From Gammaproteobacteria bacterium (GTDB lineage Bacteria; Pseudomonadota; Gammaproteobacteria; Chromatiales; Chromatiaceae): a stretch of 40,617 nucleotides of DNA. The DNA is taken from NCBI GenBank assembly GCA_020445205.1, contig JAGRHA010000153.1:1-40617 (forward strand), read 5' to 3'. The position numbers and the translations under genes were made by a program. Position 1 is the first letter of the stretch. The number at the start of each line of letters is the position of its first letter. Shown here piece by piece: positions 34,313-40,617 of the stretch. A model generated the notes under the pieces. The model did not search any database. It saw only the letters and a program-made list of their open reading frames with translations, and was not told the DNA's origin.

Positions 34313-35458
34313 TCACAACCGGCCGCTCAACAGGGATACCGCGATATCCGGGTCGGACAAAGACTTCTTGCCGAGCACGGGAAGACCCAGCGCCGTCGAG
34401 GCCTCGCGGACCGCGAGTGGTGAAGCGGTAAACGCCCCACTCAGTGCGTCCACCCGCAGCCCTCGCTGCTGTAGCCACTGCGCACCTGCCAACGCACCCA
34501 GCGCATCGCCCGCAGCAAATATCATCCGTTGGCAGTAGAACGCGAATGCTGACGACATCAGCAATTCCGACGTTTCCATTTGAAGAACACCGTCTGCCAC
34601 CTCGACAACGATTGCATCGAGGTGCATTCCGCCGAGATGACTCAACAAGCGGACAAAGATCTTCTCGACGTCATTCGGTGCCACTTGGTAGGTCGTCGCA
34701 TAACCCGCGTCTGTGAAGTCAACGACTTCCACCGCACCGGCGTCTTTCATCTGCCAGAAATCACCGCCCGCACCGGTACCTGTTACCTTGGCCGCGCCGA
34801 CGCGCATGCCGGCGTATTGCAAACCCTTGATGAGGCTTGCTGCCGCAGTCGTTTTGCCCGCATTCATTGCCGTACCGGTGACAACGATAACGGGTGGCAA
34901 CGATTTCGGAATCGACCTGGCTTCGACACTCCAGTCGCGCAGGTTGAGCGCGCGACCGTCCTCGCGCGCGAGCAAGCCGACCGGTTTGATGCGGGTAGGT
35001 GCTTTGACCCGTGCGTGTTTACCGATGAGTCGCGAAGCGATGCCGCCCGCTGCCACCAGATGGCATGGCCCCATATCCGCAGGAACCTCTGCCTCGAACT
35101 GATCCGGCGCATACCGGTTACCGTAGGTGACGACGATGCGATCGCCGACATACAGCTGCGAGCGTCGTCCGTCGGGGAGCTCGAGTCGCGTATGTTGACC
35201 CAGCGAAGTGATCTCCGCCAAGACCAGGTCGCCGGCCTGTGGACGCACCTCGTCGACGGTCAGACGCGCGACGGACGAGAAATGCGCTCGGCGCGTAGCG
35301 AAACCCCGACGTATTGCCGCGAGTCCGGGCAGAATATTCGCGTCTGCCTCACCACCCGTGGCCGTCGCGGGATCGTGAAAATCGTCGGCACTCAGTGAAG
35401 ACATACTCGTGAGTTCCGTCAGGCTCGCCAGCGACTGCAATTTGGCTTTTCTATACAT
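34313..35458 (-). CDS. DUF1611-like P-loop protein
   Basis: A 381-residue cytoplasmic protein. The C-terminal half is a P-loop domain with 'VTGTAMNAGKTTAAASLIKG' (Lys202), 'KVTGTGAGGDFWQMKDAGA', 'DFTDAGYATTY' and the Walker B-like 'DAIVVEVADGVLQMET', as in DUF1611 proteins. The N-terminal half ('GDLVLAEITSLGQHTRLELP', 'DRIVVTYGNRYAPDQFEAEV') is a domain I cannot name. Some DUF1611 members have been described as D-glutamate N-acetyltransferases (DgcN), so an acyltransferase or ligase role is possible, but no D-amino-acid gene is near. I chose ATG 35458 (AGAGAG upstream, MYRKAKLQSL) because earlier starts overlap or precede the predicted promoter. It is the first gene of a minus-strand cluster. 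Confidence 0.75.
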   Translation of the reverse strand: MYRKAKLQSLASLTELTSMSSLSADDFHDPATATGGEADANILPGLAAIRRGFATRRAHFSSVARLTVDEVRPQAGDLVLAEITSLGQHTRLELPDGRRSQLYVGDRIVVTYGNRYAPDQFEAEVPADMGPCHLVAAGGIASRLIGKHARVKAPTRIKPVGLLAREDGRALNLRDWSVEARSIPKSLPPVIVVTGTAMNAGKTTAAASLIKGLQYAGMRVGAAKVTGTGAGGDFWQMKDAGAVEVVDFTDAGYATTYQVAPNDVEKIFVRLLSHLGGMHLDAIVVEVADGVLQMETSELLMSSAFAFYCQRMIFAAGDALGALAGAQWLQQRGLRVDALSGAFTASPLAVREASTALGLPVLGKKSLSDPDIAVSLLSGRL

Positions 35459-35524
35459 GGCAACGTTCTCTCTCGTCGACATCGTTTGTGGCCAGCGAAA
35501 TGGTCCAGTGGCCGGGGTTATAAC

Positions 35525-35554
35525 GAAAACGTTCCACCGCGCTTTTTTCATCCC
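35525..35554 (-). promoter_or_regulatory. Predicted ECF promoter of the P-loop/ABC/hydrolase operon
   Basis: On the minus strand GGGATGAAAA (35554-35545), 13 nt, CGTTTTC (35531-35525), about 67 nt before the P-loop gene start. Both boxes and the spacer length match the two copies in the sigma-factor intergenic region 5 kb away. Confidence 0.6.
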
Positions 35555-36351
35555 GGCCATGAAGAAATCGCGCACTGGTCCACACAAACGGGAACGCATT
35601 GCGAGTGCGAGATAAAGGCCGCACCCGCCGGCATGTTTCTCAGAAACGGGAAACGTCCGACGACATCAGCGACACAAGCGCAAGCACGGCATGCACACGA
35701 ATGCGCCGAACCTGACCGAATGACCGGACTGAAGTACACGGAATGTGAGCGTGTCGTCGCACACCGGCGAACCGAACCGCGACGAGCTACCGTATCGCTT
35801 TGCACAGAGGATACCCGCCATCACGCGGATCTTGAGGAACCGTCAGCATCTCGCTTCGCGCGCGATCGACAGCGGTGCGGCTGCGTCTATTCGACACCAC
35901 AGATTGCGTCGATCCTCTGTACCGGAAATGTCACCATGGTTGCAGCCGCCCGGTGACGAGCCTTAGAGGCTAGTGCTGTCCTGGCGTGACCGACGACCCA
36001 TTGCCTAAGTGGGGATCCGGTCCATGGACAACGCCAATTTTGATGTGCAGTCGCTTGTCGTGACACGCTATCCATGCAAATCCAGCAACGACACGAGGCG
36101 GTAGCGGTAGACCCAGCACGACTGCGGTGTCGATAGCCGATGGGAAATGGCTTTCACCGACGCGTGAATCTTCGCAGTACACTGGCGATCGAGTATGCGT
36201 CGGATCTCCACGCTCGGACTTTCAATGAGCTGGAATCGCGTTACTGCGGAGCATGAAAGCATTGCCGTCACAGGCGGCGATATCGCGCTACGCAGCCATC
36301 CCGGAACATCCGATCGCGGTGCTCTCTGGTCCAGCAAGTGCCTCGACGGAA
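35555..36351. other. Gene-poor stretch
   Basis: About 800 nt in which I find no convincing gene. Open frames of 60-180 codons exist on both strands, but they lack ribosome sites, have cysteine-, arginine- and histidine-rich translations and match nothing I know. The base composition is less GC-biased than in the neighbours, and the stretch continues into the equally atypical PAP2 gene. No transposase, tRNA or flanking repeat is visible; it may be decayed or acquired DNA. Confidence 0.5.
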
Positions 36352-37023
36352 CTAGCGGCGAGCCATATCGATGCGATGGGTACCCAGTAGAAGCCATCCT
36401 GCAACAAGGCAAGCACCATATACGGGCCAAAAACCGAACACCACGTCGCTGACGAAATGTGTGCCCGCAGCTACCTGCACCAGGCCCACCGTCGCACCAA
36501 CGCATAAGCCGATAACAATCCAGTGACGCTGAGCAAGAGTCCAGGCGAGTGCAATCAATGCGAACCCGAGCGTCGCAGCGCGACTGATGAAGGAGCAATG
36601 CGTACTGCATTGGTTGCCGGATTGAAATGCCGGTGTGAATTGCTGACTACCCGCAAAAGCCTGAATGTCCTGCGGGTGCGCGCGCCCCGAATTCGCCTGT
36701 AGCAGGCTCGCGGCCATCATCGGCGCCAAGGCGACCACAACGAACAGGAACCACAACTTGCGTCTCAGCAGCACTTCCCCCTTGCGACGCCAATATAGGC
36801 TTGCCAACAGTAACCACGCCAAGAGCGGCAGAAGCGCCGGGCCCAATAGAGAAGAAGTAGTCTCAACAAGACGTGCAGCTATCGAGTCTCGCAGCAAAAA
36901 CCCATCGACGGGGTCATAGAACAGCGCGCTGAATGCGATGTCCAGTCCGGGCCGTAGGATGAAGGCGAATTGCAAAGTGAGCAACAGCAGCAACGGCCAG
37001 TATCGCTTCATCCACACAAGCAT
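36352..37023 (-). CDS. PAP2-superfamily membrane protein with degenerate active site
   Basis: A 223-residue membrane protein with about five to six TM helices and the layout of PAP2 lipid phosphatases (lipid A or undecaprenyl-pyrophosphate type). The three motifs are recognisable but damaged. Motif 1 (KX6RP) reads 'QANSGRAHP', with Gln109 for Lys and His116 for Arg. Motif 2 reads 'CSFISRAAT', where relatives have 'CSFVSGHAS', so the catalytic His is lost. Motif 3 'VQVAAGTHFVSD' keeps His189 and Asp193 but has Gln183 for Arg. It probably cannot hydrolyse phosphoesters by the known mechanism. The ATG has GGAG seven bases upstream. Codon use is less GC-rich than in neighbours. Confidence 0.8.
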   Translation of the reverse strand: MLVWMKRYWPLLLLLTLQFAFILRPGLDIAFSALFYDPVDGFLLRDSIAARLVETTSSLLGPALLPLLAWLLLASLYWRRKGEVLLRRKLWFLFVVVALAPMMAASLLQANSGRAHPQDIQAFAGSQQFTPAFQSGNQCSTHCSFISRAATLGFALIALAWTLAQRHWIVIGLCVGATVGLVQVAAGTHFVSDVVFGFWPVYGACLVAGWLLLGTHRIDMARR

Positions 37024-37132
37024 CTGTCATCTCCGTACTCGTGAGCGCCGCGCATCATCGAGTGAGGTTGCCGATAGGATCAGCGACGCGGTCCGCGCTC
37101 CCCCGAACGCGTGCACGGACGCTCATGGGAGC

Positions 37133-37160
37133 AAAGAAAAAGGGGCCTTCCGGCCCCTTT
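37133..37160 (-). terminator. Intrinsic terminator of pnp
   Basis: On the minus strand, stem AAAGGGGCC / GGCCCCTTT with loop GGAA, continuing into TTCTTT, 20 nt past the pnp stop codon. Confidence 0.88.
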
Positions 37161-37179
37161 GCAGTCACGAGCGCGGCAA

Positions 37180-39276
37180 TCAGGCCTCGGCCTCTTCGGC
37201 CACGGCCTTCATGCTGAGCCGGATACGGCCCTGCTTGTCGACCTCGAGCACCTTGACCTTGACCACATCGCCTTCGCTGAGCTTGTCGCTGACTTTCTCG
37301 ACGCGCTCATCGGAGATCTGGCTGATGTGCACGAGTCCATCCTTGCCGGGAAGAATCGTGACGAATGCACCGAAATCCATGAGGCGCGCGACGCGGCCTT
37401 CGTAGACCTTGCCCACCTCGACGTCCGCGGTGATGAGTTCGACACGCTTGCGCGCTTCGTCGCCAGCACTCTTGTCCACGGAGAAGATCTTCACCGTACC
37501 ATCGTCGCTGATATCGACGGTCGCTCCCGTCTCTTCGGTGATCGAACGGATGGTCACGCCGCCCTTGCCGATGACGTCGCGAATCTTGTCCGGATTGATC
37601 TTGAAGGTGACGATGCGCGGCGCGTGCTCGGACATCTGCGCACGCGGTGCATTGATGGCCTTGTTCATCTCGCCGAGGATGTGCAGGCGACCGTCTTTGG
37701 CCTGACCCAGTGCGATCTCCATGATTTCGCGCGTGATACCGTCGATCTTGATGTCCATCTGCAGCGCATTGACACCGTTGACCGTACCGGCGACCTTGAA
37801 GTCCATGTCGCCGAGGTGATCTTCGTCACCCAGGATGTCCGTGAGTACCGCGAATTGCTCGCCTTCCTTGATCAGACCCATGGCAACACCCGCGACAGGC
37901 GCCGTCAGCGGCACGCCGGCATCCATGAGCGACAGGCTGGTGCCACAAACCGACGCCATCGACGACGAGCCATTCGACTCGGTGATCTCGGAGACCACGC
38001 GGATCGAGTACGGGAAATCGGCAATCGTCGGCATACAAGCCAGCACACCACGCTTGGCAAGACGACCATGGCCGATCTCACGCCGCTTGGGGCTACCGAC
38101 GCGACCCAACTCACCGACGCAGAACGGCGGGAAGTTGTAGTGCAGCATGAAGGATTCCTTACGCTCACCTTCGAGGGCATCGATGATCTGCGAATCACGT
38201 TCGGTACCGAGCGTGGTAACCACCAGGGCCTGGGTCTCGCCGCGCGTGAACAGTGCCGAGCCATGCGTACGCGGCAGCACGCCGGTACGGATCGCGATCG
38301 GACGGACGGTCTTGGTGTCGCGGCCGTCGATACGCGGTTCGCCGGCAATGATACGGCCACGCACGATGACCTTCTTCAGCTTGTCGATCGCCTCACCGAC
38401 CTCGGCTTCGCTGAACGCCGGCTCGTCGCCGCTGCACAGCTGTTCCTTGGCCGCCGCCTTGGCGGCATCGATGGCAGCGTAGCGCTCCATCTTGTCGGCA
38501 ATCGTGTACGCACTGCGCAAGGCGTCACCACAGGCCGACTCGACCGCTGCCTTCAGCGCGGTGTTCTCGACGATTTCCGGCAGCTGTACGATCGGCTTGT
38601 TGACCTCGGCGGCCATCTCGCGGATGGCATCGATCACGACCTGCATGTGCTCGTGTCCGAACAGCACGGCGCCCAGCATGATTTCTTCGCTGAGCTGGTC
38701 GGCTTCCGATTCGACCATCAGCACGGCATTCGACGTACCGGCCACGACGAGGTCGAGATCCGTGTTGTCACCCAGGCCGGTCGGGCCATTGAGGATGTAG
38801 TTGCCGTTCTTGTAACCGACGCGCGCAGCACCGATCGGACCCTGGAAGGGCGCACCCGAAATGGCCAGTGCCGCCGACGTGCCGATCAACGCCGGGATCT
38901 CGGGGTCGACTTTAGGGTTGAGCGATTTCACCGTGCAGATGACCTGCGTCTCGGCAGTGAAACTCTTGGGGAACAGCGGGCGGATCGGGCGATCGATCAG
39001 ACGCGCGGTCAGAATTTCTTTTTCCGACGGGCGTCCCTCGCGGCGGAAGAATCCACCCGGGATCTTGCCTGCCGCGTAGGTCTTCTCCTGATAGTCGACC
39101 GTCAGCGGAAAGAAATCGCGTCCGCTGTCGAGGTTCTTGTCGTAGACCACCGTGACCAATACGACCGTATCGGCCATGTTGACCATGACCGCGGCGTCGG
39201 CCTGACGCGCGATTTCGCCGGTCTCGAGGGTGACTGTGTGTTCGCCGTACTGAAACGTCTTTTTGATCGGATTCAC
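37180..39276 (-). CDS. pnp: Polynucleotide phosphorylase
   Basis: 3'-5' phosphorolytic exoribonuclease of the RNA degradosome, 698 residues (E. coli 711). Two RNase PH-like cores ('[20 protein letters not shown]', '[20 protein letters not shown]' and, in the second, '[20 protein letters not shown]', '[19 protein letters not shown]', '[18 protein letters not shown]') flank an alpha-helical linker. A KH domain ('[20 protein letters not shown]') and an S1 domain ('[19 protein letters not shown]', 'GLVHISQI') follow. The start is GTG at 39276 with GAGG nine bases upstream, giving [11 protein letters not shown] as in E. coli MLNPIVRKFQYG. It is preceded by rpsO at 35 nt, the usual order. Confidence 0.98.
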   Translation of the reverse strand: MNPIKKTFQYGEHTVTLETGEIARQADAAVMVNMADTVVLVTVVYDKNLDSGRDFFPLTVDYQEKTYAAGKIPGGFFRREGRPSEKEILTARLIDRPIRPLFPKSFTAETQVICTVKSLNPKVDPEIPALIGTSAALAISGAPFQGPIGAARVGYKNGNYILNGPTGLGDNTDLDLVVAGTSNAVLMVESEADQLSEEIMLGAVLFGHEHMQVVIDAIREMAAEVNKPIVQLPEIVENTALKAAVESACGDALRSAYTIADKMERYAAIDAAKAAAKEQLCSGDEPAFSEAEVGEAIDKLKKVIVRGRIIAGEPRIDGRDTKTVRPIAIRTGVLPRTHGSALFTRGETQALVVTTLGTERDSQIIDALEGERKESFMLHYNFPPFCVGELGRVGSPKRREIGHGRLAKRGVLACMPTIADFPYSIRVVSEITESNGSSSMASVCGTSLSLMDAGVPLTAPVAGVAMGLIKEGEQFAVLTDILGDEDHLGDMDFKVAGTVNGVNALQMDIKIDGITREIMEIALGQAKDGRLHILGEMNKAINAPRAQMSEHAPRIVTFKINPDKIRDVIGKGGVTIRSITEETGATVDISDDGTVKIFSVDKSAGDEARKRVELITADVEVGKVYEGRVARLMDFGAFVTILPGKDGLVHISQISDERVEKVSDKLSEGDVVKVKVLEVDKQGRIRLSMKAVAEEAEA

Positions 39277-39311
39277 TGAGTAGTTCCTCAAGCCTTTGAA
39301 TGTGGGGGCGC

Positions 39312-39581
39312 TTAGCGACGCAGTCCGAGACGACCGATCAGTTCGCGGTAACGATCCACATCCTTCGACTTGAGGTAGTCGAGCAGTTTGCGGCGCTGGT
39401 TGACCAGGCGCACCAGACCCTGCCGGGAATGATGGTCTTTTTTGTGGTTCTGGAAATGCGGCGTGAGATCGGCAATACGGGCGGTCAGCAGTGCGACCTG
39501 CACCTCAGTGGAACCCGTGTCTTTCGGATCCTTGCCGTACTCCGTGATGATTGCCTGCTTCTGCTCTGTGCTCATTGTCAT
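39312..39581 (-). CDS. rpsO: 30S ribosomal protein S15
   Basis: 89-residue primary 16S rRNA-binding protein. The sequence '[13 protein letters not shown]', '[20 protein letters not shown]', '[20 protein letters not shown]' and '[20 protein letters not shown]' is unmistakable. The ATG at 39581 has GGAG seven bases upstream; the second ATG two codons on would be too far from it. It sits between truB and pnp as in E. coli. Confidence 0.98.
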   Translation of the reverse strand: MTMSTEQKQAIITEYGKDPKDTGSTEVQVALLTARIADLTPHFQNHKKDHHSRQGLVRLVNQRRKLLDYLKSKDVDRYRELIGRLGLRR

Positions 39582-39717
39582 GACATTTCTCCTGTCATAG
39601 TGCCTTGAATTGGCCGCCCAACAATGAGTTCAGGTTCGGCCCAGCGGTTGAAAATGCGTGCCAAGTGGCGCGCTTGAAATTTGAGGTCGCGTATTCTCGC
39701 TTAATTTCCAGGGCTTG

Positions 39718-40617
39718 TCAGCCACCGACCAGCAAACGCCGCGGTGCGATCCGGCCGTCGTCCTGCACTTCGCCGACGGCGAGGAATTCGTCGCCGAAGT
39801 AGATCCGCACCCAACCCTCGGTGGGCGCTTTGGGCACGAGCACGGCCTGCCCCTGGCGCAGATAGAACGCCGAATCGGCGCTGACCGTCACGGCCGGCCA
39901 ACCCGAAAGGGCCGTATCGACAGGCAACAGCAACGCGTCAAGGGCCGACAGTCCACCTTCGGCAAGGGTTTCGAGTTCGTCCATCGTAAACATCCGGTGC
40001 CCGGCGTAAGGCCCGACGGCCGTGCGTCGCAGAGCGGTGACATGCGCACCACAACCCAAACGCTCGCCGATATCCTCAGCCAGCGTCCTGACGTAGGTGC
40101 CTTTCGAGCAATGCACCGTGATATCGACATCCGGAAGATTGACCTCCCCAACCTCGAGCGAGTGGATGGTCACGGTTCGCGGCTGGCGTTCGACCTCGAC
40201 GCCTTCGCGCGCCAGTTCGTAAAGCCGCTTGCCATTGTGTTTGAGCGCCGAATACATCGGCGGGAGCTGCGAGATCTCGCCGATGAACGCGGATGCGACC
40301 TGTTCGACTGCCTCACGTGAGATGCCTTGCACGGGTTTCTCGCTAAGCACTTCGCCTTCGGCATCGCCGGTCGCCGTCGTCTGCCCGAGACGCATCGTGA
40401 AACGGTAGAACTTGTCCGCGTCCAGAAGATAGGCCGAGAGCTTGGTGGCTTCGCCGAGGCAAATCGGCAGCATGCCGTCAGCGAGCGGATCGAGACTTCC
40501 GGTGTGGCCCGCCTTGCGCGCGTCGTAGAGTCGCTTCACGCGCTGCAGAGCATGGTTGGAACTCAAACCGATCGGCTTGTCGAGAAGGAGAATTCCATTG
40601 ACCGGGCGCCCCCGTTG
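39718..40617 (-). CDS. truB: tRNA pseudouridine-55 synthase, 5' end missing
   Basis: Makes pseudouridine 55 in the T-loop of tRNAs. The 300 codons present run to the right edge of the window; the first residues (before 'GRPVNGILLLDKPIG') lie outside it. Family marks: 'LLLDKPIGLSSNHALQRVKR', catalytic 'GHTGSLDPLADGMLPICLGE' (the Asp in SLDP), 'LPPMYSALKHNGKRLYELAR', 'VHCSKGTYVRTLAEDIGERL' and a C-terminal PUA-like part ending 'GRIAPRRLLVGG'. The open frame continues upstream of the TTG at 40566, so that codon is not the start. It is 136 nt before rpsO; rbfA or infB are expected beyond the edge. Confidence 0.97.
   Translation of the reverse strand, partial: QRGRPVNGILLLDKPIGLSSNHALQRVKRLYDARKAGHTGSLDPLADGMLPICLGEATKLSAYLLDADKFYRFTMRLGQTTATGDAEGEVLSEKPVQGISREAVEQVASAFIGEISQLPPMYSALKHNGKRLYELAREGVEVERQPRTVTIHSLEVGEVNLPDVDITVHCSKGTYVRTLAEDIGERLGCGAHVTALRRTAVGPYAGHRMFTMDELETLAEGGLSALDALLLPVDTALSGWPAVTVSADSAFYLRQGQAVLVPKAPTEGWVRIYFGDEFLAVGEVQDDGRIAPRRLLVGG

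Noticed and set aside
35486..36610. Several open frames of 60-180 codons in and around the gene-poor stretch
   Set aside because: Cysteine/arginine-rich translations, no ribosome sites, no known family; the longest (36068-36610, minus) overlaps the PAP2 gene in another frame.
37111..39279. 722-codon open frame on the plus strand opposite pnp
   Set aside because: It is the antisense image of pnp in GC-rich DNA; its translation is His/Asp/Arg-rich and matches no family, while pnp is certain.

Overview
The window is GC-rich, densely packed bacterial chromosome. Gene content and order point to a gammaproteobacterium: truB-rpsO-pnp, lptF-lptG beside pepA-holC, prmB, an IscR with E. coli-like cysteine spacing, glcDE, PpsR, and a perfect sigma-32 promoter before htpG. 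I cannot place it below class level. I found no tRNA, rRNA, CRISPR array or intact insertion sequence.

Layout. 1-3003 (minus): start of an acyl-CoA synthetase, hemN, a small unknown gene and prmB, with overlaps or short gaps that suggest one unit. 3098-5047 (plus): a HAMP-GAF histidine kinase. 5134-8144 (minus): a solitary iscR with a palindrome-rich promoter, a DUF1249 gene, thioredoxin, adk with a strong terminator, and a cyclic-nucleotide-binding-domain protein. 8344-13042: a fumarylacetoacetate-hydrolase-family gene, htpG and phosphoglucomutase. 13110-15084 (minus): a DUF1513 beta-propeller protein and PpsR. 15228-19511 (plus): glcD and glcE without glcF, a small proline-rich exported ORF, and a dihydrolipoyl-dehydrogenase-like flavoprotein. 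19547-23770 (minus): a hypoxanthine/uracil-DNA glycosylase, a FixJ-type regulator with its PAS kinase, and a PilZ protein. 23976-28631: an RDD membrane protein, lptG/lptF, pepA and holC. 28949-35554: an ECF sigma-factor island. 35555-37023: a gene-poor stretch, then a PAP2-family protein with degraded catalytic motifs. 37180-40617 (minus): pnp, rpsO and the 3' part of truB.

The most interesting part is 28949-35554. An ECF sigma factor and its membrane anti-sigma factor are followed by a divergent small exported protein. Further on lies a minus-strand cluster: a DUF1611-like P-loop protein, an ABC exporter, an alpha/beta hydrolase, an exported protein and a lipoprotein. Three copies of one bipartite element, GGGATGAAAA-N13-CGTTT, all with the same 13-nt spacer, lie upstream of the sigma gene, the divergent gene and the P-loop gene. 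I read them as promoters of this sigma factor, which would make the island a self-contained regulon with two of its members divergent from each other. The sequence does not reveal what it senses or exports.

The rest is mostly housekeeping: haem synthesis, ribosome-associated methylation, nucleotide balance, chaperone, LPS export and RNA decay. Several usual partners are missing from the window: no isc genes by iscR, no glcF after glcE, and no ppsA by ppsR.
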